A stretch of DNA of 33,871 nucleotides from Bacteroidales bacterium (GTDB lineage Bacteria > Bacteroidota > Bacteroidia > Bacteroidales > Muribaculaceae). The position numbers and the translations under genes are program-made. Positions 18,294-25,031 of the stretch are shown here, piece by piece. Numbering within the stretch: the stretch's first letter is position 1; every line of letters starts with the position of its first letter. The stretch lies in contig DXYS01000083.1 of assembly GCA_019415705.1 (NCBI GenBank), forward strand, positions 1-33,871, read 5' to 3'. Below the pieces are notes generated by a model. The model did not search any database. It had not been told where the DNA came from and was given only the letters and a program-made list of their open reading frames with translations.

Positions 18294-19595
18294 ATGAATA
18301 CCTTTATACGCTCCTTGTTGCTGATTTCGGCTTTTATATCTGCCTGCGGGGTGCTCGCCCAGAATCATCCGGCTGCCGCTCCTCGCCACGACATAACCAT
18401 CCTTAATCCCGCCCGCGACAACGACACGACTGTCATAGACATTTACGGGATTTTTCAGGAAAATGCCCCTAAATCATATAAGATTCCCGGGGCACCGCGA
18501 TTTGCCATCGAAGGCAAAGACCGCAAGTTTTATTTAGGTATCGGCGGAACAGCCAAAGCCACCGTGTCATATGACTGGGGTAACCCTATCGACAACGCCT
18601 ATGATTTCACGACCTCTTCGATTCCGATGCAGCAGCGTAAAGGCGACGGTGGCCTCTATCAGTTCTCGGCAGCGACCAGCGGACTGTTTGTCAACTTCGT
18701 CGCACTCCCCGGGACAAAGAATCAGGTCGGAGTCTATTTTAACTTCAACCTGACCGGCAACGGCAATGACTACGGGTTCAACCTCTACTATGCCTACATA
18801 AAATATCGCGGCCTGACCGTCGGATATGATTTCAGCCTTTTCAGCGACATGGCCGCCATACCTCCGAGCATTGACAACGAAGGCCCTAACGCACTGACAG
18901 CCATCCCCAACGGCGTCATTGACTATCGGCACAGCTTCAATAATCACTGGAGCGCCGGAGTCGGAGCCGAGCTCCCGATGGCATCGGCTACGACAGGCGA
19001 CGGCACATACATGGTCAATCAGCGCGTACCTGACATTCCCGCCTATGTGCAGTATTCATGGGGCGGAGGCAAAAGCTGGGTGCGTCTGTCGGGCATCATT
19101 CGTAACATGCTCTATCGCGATGAAGTCGCCGACCGCAACCGCGACTGCGTCGGATGGGGCGTGAAAATGAGCGGAAGCGCCTCGTTCGGACCCATTGTGA
19201 CAGCCTACTATCAGGCTGCTTACGGACGCGGCATAACAAGCTACTTTCAGGACCTCTACGAAGGTGGTCTCGACATGACCCCTGACGGCAACGGACGTCT
19301 CCACGGCGTAAAGGCGTGGGGCGGCTATTTCGGACTGCAATATAATATATCTCCGAAAGTATATGCCACCACCACCTACAGCCACTTGCGCAACTATGCA
19401 TCCGCTTATGACGGCGGCGCTACGCCGTGGGACAGCCAGTACCGCTATGCACAATATGCCCTCGCAAATGTGATGTGGAATATCACATCACAGATTTCCA
19501 CCGGCATCGAATATATCTACGGTCGACGTGTCGACATGGACGGTGTGTCACGCCATGACAACCGCATCCAGACTATGCTGCAGGTAACATTCTGA
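18294..19595 (+). CDS. Outer-membrane porin, DcaP-like beta-barrel
   Basis: 433 residues with a cleavable signal peptide (residues 1-22, ending VLAQ). The mature protein shows alternating aromatic beta-strands and ends in QTMLQVTF, with the C-terminal Phe needed for barrel assembly. The last strands (ISTGIEYIYGRRVDMDG) resemble DcaP-family porins, known from Acinetobacter for uptake of dicarboxylates and other anionic solutes. Family assignment is moderate. As last gene of the operon it gives the set an outer-membrane route. There is no TonB box or plug, so transport is passive. Confidence 0.8.
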   Translation: MNTFIRSLLLISAFISACGVLAQNHPAAAPRHDITILNPARDNDTTVIDIYGIFQENAPKSYKIPGAPRFAIEGKDRKFYLGIGGTAKATVSYDWGNPIDNAYDFTTSSIPMQQRKGDGGLYQFSAATSGLFVNFVALPGTKNQVGVYFNFNLTGNGNDYGFNLYYAYIKYRGLTVGYDFSLFSDMAAIPPSIDNEGPNALTAIPNGVIDYRHSFNNHWSAGVGAELPMASATTGDGTYMVNQRVPDIPAYVQYSWGGGKSWVRLSGIIRNMLYRDEVADRNRDCVGWGVKMSGSASFGPIVTAYYQAAYGRGITSYFQDLYEGGLDMTPDGNGRLHGVKAWGGYFGLQYNISPKVYATTTYSHLRNYASAYDGGATPWDSQYRYAQYALANVMWNITSQISTGIEYIYGRRVDMDGVSRHDNRIQTMLQVTF

Positions 19596-19604
19596 TTCCA
19601 CCGT

Positions 19605-19659
19605 ACACGGCGCCGTTTTCAGCAGACAACAGTCTGACGCGGCGCCGTGTTATGTTTTT
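19605..19659 (+). terminator. Terminator of the decarboxylase-antiporter-MFS-porin operon
   Basis: Perfect 11-bp outer stem (19605-19615 with 19640-19650), an inner 5-bp stem (19623-19627 with 19632-19636) and a five-T run at 19655-19659, 10 nt after the porin stop. It marks the end of the operon. Confidence 0.85.
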
Positions 19660-19696
19660 ATACCGCAGAAAATAATGTTTTCTTAATGAATATTTA

Positions 19697-19704
19697 TAAT
19701 TTTG
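19697..19704 (+). promoter_or_regulatory. Promoter -7 element of the HdeD-like gene
   Basis: TAATTTTG matches TAnnTTTG exactly, 23 nt before the start codon. No good -33 TTTG occurs at the usual distance. With the terminator just upstream, it makes the HdeD-like gene a separate transcription unit with a short leader. Confidence 0.6.
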
Positions 19705-19727
19705 CCCTATATAAATATGTATAGATA

Positions 19728-20417
19728 ATGAAAGGACGCAAACTGATATTCACGGCTGTAATGGCAATCGCAATCGGCACGACACTGATTTTAACCTATC
19801 GCAGCATACGTTCGACAGGAGTCGTAATCTCCGGAGGTATACTCTTCATACTTGCAGGCGTAATCAACACGTTCGCATCTCTCGGCACACGCGACAGCGA
19901 TGGCCGCAGCCGAGTAAGCTCTTGGACAATGGCCCTCGGCTGGATAACAAGCGCCGCAGCAGTCGTACTCGGACTGTGCATGCTGATTTTCCAGTCGACA
20001 TTCATCGGTCTCGTGCCCTTTATCTTCGGTGTGCTTGTCGCCTTCGGAGCCCTCTATCAGTTTTTCCTCTTAGGATTCGGAGCGCGTCCCGTCACGCTAC
20101 CCGTGTGGCTATTCACCGCGCCGGTGCTTCTGACAGCCGGAAGCATATATGTTTTCATGCAAAAAGCCGGCGCTGACGACAGCTCGATAATGCTGCTGAC
20201 AGGCATCAGTTTCGCGGTCTTCGGTGCGGCAACCCTGATAGAAGGCATAATTATCGGCAGCCGCAATCGCTCAATGCGCCGACGCAGTTCACAGCCCGAT
20301 GATAATAACGTCCGGGACACCGACGGTGTAAACGACATCCAAGACGTCGACGCGACTGAGATACGTCCGCTCGACAGCCCCGAAATACCCTCAAAAAACA
20401 CGCCAAAAACAACTTAA
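19728..20417 (+). CDS. HdeD/DUF308-like integral membrane protein
   Basis: 229 residues with six predicted membrane helices in the first 185 residues, arranged like HdeD-family (DUF308) proteins. A basic patch (RNRSMRRRSS) and an acidic, disordered tail of about 40 residues follow. E. coli HdeD is a membrane protein of the acid-fitness island linked to acid resistance at high cell density; its mechanism is unknown. Its place next to a GadC-like operon is suggestive, but it has its own promoter and the family is broad. Confidence 0.7.
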   Translation: MKGRKLIFTAVMAIAIGTTLILTYRSIRSTGVVISGGILFILAGVINTFASLGTRDSDGRSRVSSWTMALGWITSAAAVVLGLCMLIFQSTFIGLVPFIFGVLVAFGALYQFFLLGFGARPVTLPVWLFTAPVLLTAGSIYVFMQKAGADDSSIMLLTGISFAVFGAATLIEGIIIGSRNRSMRRRSSQPDDNNVRDTDGVNDIQDVDATEIRPLDSPEIPSKNTPKTT

Positions 20418-20448
20418 ATCATAAAATATCACCTCAAAAGCACAAAAT

Positions 20449-20482
20449 ATTGTGCGAGATTCAAAAAAAAGTACGATATTTG
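20449..20482 (+). promoter_or_regulatory. Promoter of the HU gene
   Basis: GATATTTG at 20475-20482 matches seven of the eight positions of TAnnTTTG; ATTG at 20449-20452 is a possible -33 element with 22-nt spacing. The leader would be about 87 nt. Confidence 0.45.
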
Positions 20483-20575
20483 CACTTGCAAATTAAAACA
20501 GACGTCTTTTGACGTATTAAAAACTTGCATATCAACGATATTAATAAACCAATAACCGTTAAAAATAAATCAACA

Positions 20576-20848
20576 ATGACAAAAGCTGACATCGTTAACG
20601 AAATTGCCAAAACTACCGGCATCGACAAGCCCGCTGTCCTCGAAACTATCGAGAAATTCATGAGCATCGTCAAAGACTCGCTCGCTCACGGCGAAAACGT
20701 TTATCTGCGCGGCTTCGGCAGTTTCATCGTTAAAACACGATCTGAGAAAACAGCCCGCAACATCTCTAAGAACACAACTATCATCATCCCCGCTCACAAG
20801 ATTCCGGCATTCAAACCTGCCAAAGTCTTCATGGAGGATGTGAAATAA
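20576..20848 (+). CDS. HU-family DNA-binding protein
   Basis: 90 residues, the exact size of HU/IHF subunits. It starts MTKADIVNEIAKTTGIDK and contains the family signature GFGSFIVKTR, followed by the beta-arm with NTTIIIPAHKIPAFKPAK. It bends and compacts DNA as a homodimer or heterodimer. The start at 20576 is chosen over an ATG 17 codons upstream, which would add residues foreign to the family. The bS22-like gene starts 73 nt downstream and may be co-transcribed. Confidence 0.95.
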   Translation: MTKADIVNEIAKTTGIDKPAVLETIEKFMSIVKDSLAHGENVYLRGFGSFIVKTRSEKTARNISKNTTIIIPAHKIPAFKPAKVFMEDVK

Positions 20849-20921
20849 TATCTCTTAAATCATTCATGCGCCGGACGACGGCATCCATGATATAATTATT
20901 AACCCATTAAATTAGCGTAAA

Positions 20922-21011
20922 ATGCCCAGCGGAAAGAAAAGAAAAGGCCACAAGATGGCTACCCACAAGCGCAAAAAACGTCTTAGAAAGAATCGTCACA
21001 AGAAGAAATAA
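20922..21011 (+). CDS. Small ribosomal protein of the AURKAIP1/COX24 (bS22/mS38-like) family, 29 residues
   Basis: A 29-residue, extremely basic frame: MPSGKKRKGHKMATHKRKKR, then nine more residues ending NRHKKK. More than half of the residues are Lys, Arg or His. Bacteroidetes genomes carry such proteins, annotated as AURKAIP1/COX24-domain proteins; the domain is that of mitochondrial ribosomal protein mS38 and of the actinobacterial small-subunit protein bS22. It likely sits on the small ribosomal subunit. It is too short for default gene callers. Placement between HU and RNase G fits a growth-linked gene. The family identification is from recognition of the sequence. Confidence 0.85.
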   Translation: MPSGKKRKGHKMATHKRKKRLRKNRHKKK

Positions 21012-21046
21012 ATTTACTTGACTGACTATTCAATCAACGCTATACG

Positions 21047-21110
21047 AAGAACAAACTTGACGCGGGGAGTATCCACAGGGATTGTCTGTCCCCGTTCAAG
21101 TTTTGTTCTT
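21047..21110 (+). other. Large stem-loop between the bS22-like gene and rng
   Basis: About 20 base pairs form between 21047-21068 and 21089-21110 with one or two small bulges, around a 20-nt loop. The 3' side ends in TTTTGTTCTT and is followed by TGTGTGTTT, so it could be a terminator for the HU/bS22 transcript. It could alternatively be a 5'-leader structure of rng, whose start is 72 nt downstream. Confidence 0.6.
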
Positions 21111-21181
21111 TGTGTGTTTAAGACACTACCACTCTCCTTTTAACAATCACGTCATAATCCATCCCTCACCAACACGCAAAA

Positions 21182-23377
21182 ATGAAAAGCGAATTAATCG
21201 TAGACGTGCAGCCCGGCGATGTGTCAATCGCCCTGCTCGAAGATTCGCGCCTCGTTTCTCTGCAGAAAGAGGCACGCAACATCGCCTATGCGGTCGGTGA
21301 CATTTATCTGGCTAAAGTCAAAAAACTTATGCCGGGACTCAACGCCGCATTCGTCAACGTGGGGTATGAGAAAGACGCATTCCTCCATTATCTTGACCTC
21401 GGCTCTCACTTCGCATCTTACTCGGCTTTCGTGTCGCAACTGCTCGGCGACCGCAGCAAAGTGCCGGCCCTGTCAAAACAAAAACTTCTCCCCGACATCG
21501 ACAAACACGGCTCCATAACCGACCAGCTGCAACCCGGCCGCGAGCTCCTTGTCCAGATTGTCAAAGAACCGATTTCGTCAAAAGGCCCGAGACTGACCAC
21601 AGAGATTACATTTACCGGCCGATTCCTTGTGCTGATTCCTTTCAGCGACAAAATCTCGATTTCTCAGAAAATCAAGACTACCGAGGAAAAACTTCGCCTG
21701 CGTCAGCTCGTCGAAAGCATAAAGCCAAAAAATTTCGGCGTCATCGTGCGCACATCAGCCGAAGGCAAACGTGTCGCAGAGCTCAATCATGAACTCAAGA
21801 CCCTCCTGCAATGCTGGGAAGACACTATCGCCAAAGCCCAGCGCGCAGCCGTCCCGTCTCTCATCTTCGAAGAAGAAAGCCGCATCGTAGGCATGTTGCG
21901 TGACGTTTTCTCGCCCTCATTCGAGAGCATAACCGTCAACAACCCCGACATTTACTCACAGATTGCAAAGTATGTCGCCCTGATTGCCCCCGAGCGAAAA
22001 GACATTGTCAAGCTCTACGACAAAGACGAGCCTATTTTTGACCACTTCTCGATTACACGCCAGATTAAATCATCATTCGGCAAGACTGTTTCTTTCAAGT
22101 CAGGAGCCTATATTATTATAGAGCACACCGAAGCCCTGCATGTAATCGACGTCAACTCCGGCAACCGCACAAAAGCCGGCTCTGACCAAGAGACAAACGC
22201 CCTCGAGGTCAATCTGCGCGCCGCAGACGAGATTGCCCGTCAGCTGCGTCTGCGTGATATGGGCGGCATTATTGTGGTTGACTTTATCGACATGGCAAAG
22301 GCCGAGCACCGTCAGGAGCTCTATGACCACATGCGTGAAATCATGGCCAATGACCGCGCGCGCCACAACATCCTGCCGCTCAGCAAATTCGGCCTGATGC
22401 AGATAACTCGTCAACGCGTGCGCCCGGCCCTTGACATCACCACCACGGAGACATGTCCGTCCTGTTTTGGCAAAGGCGAGGTACAGCCGTCGCTACTCTT
22501 CACCGACACTCTGCGCGAGAAAATAGACTACCTGATTAACATCCTGCAAGTCAAAGACTTCATAGTCTATGTTCATCCCTTTGTCGATGCATACATCAAA
22601 CGCGGCATATTCTCGTCTCTCTACGGACGATGGCGCCGCTCGATGGGACGCTGTTTCAAAGTCATGCCTGACGAATCTCTCGCATACCTTCAGTATCGCG
22701 TGCTTGACAAAGACCGCAACGAGATTAATCTGCGCGAAGAGAAAGACTCCGGCTCATCATCGACCGAAAAAACAAAAAACAAAGCCCGTAACCGAGGAGC
22801 CGAAGAGCAGGACGAAACACCCGCTCCCAAACCTAAACAAGCTAAGGCTGAGACGAAAGCACGAACTCAGAAGAACGAACAAAAAAAGCAACAGCCCAAA
22901 GCCGAGAATACACCACGGCAGGCAGAAGACCAACCGGCCAAAACCGAGCAGAACAACACTGATAATATAAGCGCAGCAGACATACAACCCGCTGCGGAGC
23001 CGGCCGGTCCCAAACCGGTCAAAAAGGCAAAATCAAAACCACAACGCAACCCCGAGAAATCCGCCGCTCCGGACAACGATTCCGTTTCAGAGACGGATGA
23101 AGCCGTCGGCGTCTCTGCGTCTGTCAATGACGTCAGTGATACTGTGGGCTCCATTTCCGACGAGACTCAGGACAAACCCGAGGCTCAGGGAAATGCGGCA
23201 TCTCAGGACACCTCAGAGACAAAAGCCAAGCGCTCGAGAAGCCGCCGTGGACGCCGCAACGCCGCAAAGAAATCTCAGGACGAAAACAACTCCACGGGCG
23301 ACGACGACATTTCGTCCGCTCCACTCGCCCTCCTGCCTGCACACACCGACTCTGACGAGTCACCCTCAGAGGAATAA
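21182..23377 (+). CDS. rng: Ribonuclease E/G family endoribonuclease
   Basis: 731 residues. The catalytic part (1 to about 520) has the S1-like domain near 38-125. The DNase I-like active site has Asp323 and Asn325 in DVNSG and Asp367 in VVDFIDM, matching Asp303, Asn305 and Asp346 of E. coli RNase E. The zinc-link CPSC (Cys425, Cys428) is present. The enzyme cuts AU-rich single-stranded RNA in rRNA maturation and mRNA decay. Beyond residue 520 is a 210-residue low-complexity tail rich in Lys, Glu, Pro, Ala and Ser, ending with an Arg-rich patch (KRSRSRRGRRNAAKK) and an acidic terminus. E. coli RNase G has no such tail; RNase E uses its unrelated tail as a degradosome scaffold. Confidence 0.93.
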   Translation: MKSELIVDVQPGDVSIALLEDSRLVSLQKEARNIAYAVGDIYLAKVKKLMPGLNAAFVNVGYEKDAFLHYLDLGSHFASYSAFVSQLLGDRSKVPALSKQKLLPDIDKHGSITDQLQPGRELLVQIVKEPISSKGPRLTTEITFTGRFLVLIPFSDKISISQKIKTTEEKLRLRQLVESIKPKNFGVIVRTSAEGKRVAELNHELKTLLQCWEDTIAKAQRAAVPSLIFEEESRIVGMLRDVFSPSFESITVNNPDIYSQIAKYVALIAPERKDIVKLYDKDEPIFDHFSITRQIKSSFGKTVSFKSGAYIIIEHTEALHVIDVNSGNRTKAGSDQETNALEVNLRAADEIARQLRLRDMGGIIVVDFIDMAKAEHRQELYDHMREIMANDRARHNILPLSKFGLMQITRQRVRPALDITTTETCPSCFGKGEVQPSLLFTDTLREKIDYLINILQVKDFIVYVHPFVDAYIKRGIFSSLYGRWRRSMGRCFKVMPDESLAYLQYRVLDKDRNEINLREEKDSGSSSTEKTKNKARNRGAEEQDETPAPKPKQAKAETKARTQKNEQKKQQPKAENTPRQAEDQPAKTEQNNTDNISAADIQPAAEPAGPKPVKKAKSKPQRNPEKSAAPDNDSVSETDEAVGVSASVNDVSDTVGSISDETQDKPEAQGNAASQDTSETKAKRSRSRRGRRNAAKKSQDENNSTGDDDISSAPLALLPAHTDSDESPSEE

Positions 23378-23395
23378 TTTTTTCATACTCCTATA

Positions 23396-23427
23396 AAAAA
23401 CGGCCGATGAAACCATCGGCCGTTTTT
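23396..23427. terminator. Bidirectional terminator between rng and the glycosylphosphotransferase gene
   Basis: Perfect 14-bp stem (23396-23409 with 23414-23427) with loop AAAC; the A-run on one side and the T-run on the other serve both strands. It lies between the convergent stops at 23377 and 23469. Confidence 0.9.
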
Positions 23428-23468
23428 ATATCTTAGCCATATAGGGCTTATAATGCCTTATGAATCAG

Positions 23469-24869
23469 CTAAAACGCGTTCTTCTCGCCTTGGAAAGCGT
23501 TTATGACCGTCCGGGCCATAATCTTAAGGTCGAGCAGTAGCGTCCAGTTTTCGATATACCACACATCAAACTCGACACGACGCTCCATTTTCCACAGTTC
23601 GTCGGTCAGGCCGCGGTATCCGTTGACCTGCGCCCAGCCCGTGATGCCCGGTTTGACAATATGGCGCACCATGTAGCGGTTGACAAGCTTTGAATAATCC
23701 TCCGTATGCTTGAGCATATGGGGACGCGGCCCGACAATCGACATGTCGCCACGCCACACATTGATAAACTGAGGCAGCTCGTCGAGCGACGAACGCCGCA
23801 GAAAATCACCGAAACGCGTCTTGCGAGGGTCATCTTTCGTGGCCTGACACGAGTCGGCTTTCTTGTTGACATGCATCGTGCGGAACTTAAGACAGTCAAA
23901 TGACTTGCCGCGATAGCCCGTGCGTTTCTGTCTGAAATAGACTGGTCCCGGCGATGTCAGCTTGATGGTGATTGCCACCGGGATATAAATCAGAGGATAT
24001 AACGTGACTAAAAAGACTGTCGAGAAAAGCAGATCCACACCGCGTTTCACCGCACGGTTAAACGGATTTTTAAGCGGATTGCGGCGTCCGGCAAGTATCG
24101 GCATCGGACCGATATTATGAAGCTCATAGCCGCGTCCGAGCACCGGTTTGACCTGCGGCACATAGAAGAACTCGCAGACCGTGTCGTCGGCTATCTTCAC
24201 CACACGTGCCATGTCTCCGCCCATAAGTTCGTTGAGCGTGTAATATATCTGCTCTACCTTGTTCTCGCGGATAAAGTCAGTCAGAGAGTCGATATTTCCC
24301 GCATAACGCTCGGGATACTTGAAGTCATCACGACACGCGTCATCAAAAAAACCGAGAAAACGATAACCGTAACCCGCATCGCTCTGCAGCTCCTCCATCA
24401 GACGCGCCGACGTGGGGTTGGTGCCTATAATTACTACACGCGTGTAGTTATATCCCCGGCGCCTGTATGACTTGATGAAATAGCGTGTGATTAGATTGAC
24501 CGCGGGCACAAGCACCACAAGCATCGAATAATAGACCGCATAAAAGGCCACAGGAACATCTCCGACTGTCATAATCTCACTTAACGACAGGAAGAAAAGC
24601 GCATGTATGCCGACATTTATCAGCGAATCGGCCACTACACGGTCCATCAGTATGGTGCGCATCGACTGTTTCAGGCCGGTCTGGCGGAACAGCACCGGCA
24701 GATAACCGACATTGACCAACAGCCACATCATGCGCAGGTCTTCACCTGACACATGCGAATATACGACCACCGCCAATCCGAATATAAGATTGAACATCGC
24801 CAAGTCGCATATATTCAATAACGGCTTGACAAAGCGACCTAATCCGTTGTGAAATGTCAGTATCGGCAT
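23469..24869 (-). CDS. Exopolysaccharide polyprenyl glycosylphosphotransferase (WbaP/WcaJ-like)
   Basis: 466 residues. Four to five N-terminal membrane helices (about 15-135) are followed by a CoA-binding-like Rossmann region (VVIIGTNPTSARLMEEL) and a C-terminal bacterial sugar transferase domain from about residue 270. That domain contains KRGVDLLFS, SPGPVYFRQKRTGYRG, KFRTM, SSLDELPQFINVWRGDMS, VGPRP and PGITGWAQVNG. These enzymes transfer a sugar-1-phosphate, often glucose, to undecaprenyl phosphate, the first step of capsule or exopolysaccharide repeat-unit assembly at the inner membrane. No other polysaccharide gene is adjacent. A 14-bp palindrome lies 69 nt upstream of the start. Confidence 0.93.
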   Translation of the reverse strand: MPILTFHNGLGRFVKPLLNICDLAMFNLIFGLAVVVYSHVSGEDLRMMWLLVNVGYLPVLFRQTGLKQSMRTILMDRVVADSLINVGIHALFFLSLSEIMTVGDVPVAFYAVYYSMLVVLVPAVNLITRYFIKSYRRRGYNYTRVVIIGTNPTSARLMEELQSDAGYGYRFLGFFDDACRDDFKYPERYAGNIDSLTDFIRENKVEQIYYTLNELMGGDMARVVKIADDTVCEFFYVPQVKPVLGRGYELHNIGPMPILAGRRNPLKNPFNRAVKRGVDLLFSTVFLVTLYPLIYIPVAITIKLTSPGPVYFRQKRTGYRGKSFDCLKFRTMHVNKKADSCQATKDDPRKTRFGDFLRRSSLDELPQFINVWRGDMSIVGPRPHMLKHTEDYSKLVNRYMVRHIVKPGITGWAQVNGYRGLTDELWKMERRVEFDVWYIENWTLLLDLKIMARTVINAFQGEKNAF

Positions 24870-24938
24870 AATGGTTGGCTATGAGACAGTCTTTTTGCGG
24901 AAGATAGCGCGGTCTGATTTCCGCCCTTATACTCCTCC

Positions 24939-24952
24939 ACGTTAATTAACGT
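24939..24952. other. Perfect 14-bp palindrome upstream of the glycosylphosphotransferase gene
   Basis: ACGTTAATTAACGT reads the same on both strands. It is 69 nt upstream of the start codon at 24869, where an operator would be expected. The binding protein is unknown and no clear TAnnTTTG promoter is visible here. Confidence 0.45.
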
Positions 24953-24981
24953 AAACGAGGCATGACTTATTGTGACACTGA

Positions 24982-25011
24982 CGGCCGCCATCGTAAAATA
25001 GCGGCCGCCAT
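24982..25011. repeat. 10-nt direct repeat with hairpin potential after the DUF349 gene
   Basis: CGGCCGCCAT occurs at 24982-24991 and 25002-25011. On the minus strand a 6-bp GC stem can form just after the DUF349 stop, but no T-run follows, so it would be at most a weak terminator. Confidence 0.35.
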
Positions 25012-25031
25012 AATATCTATAGAGCTGAATC

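Noticed and set aside
19728..20417. Placing the HdeD-like gene in the antiporter operon
   Set aside because: A strong terminator (19605-19659) and a separate TAATTTTG element (19697-19704) lie between them.
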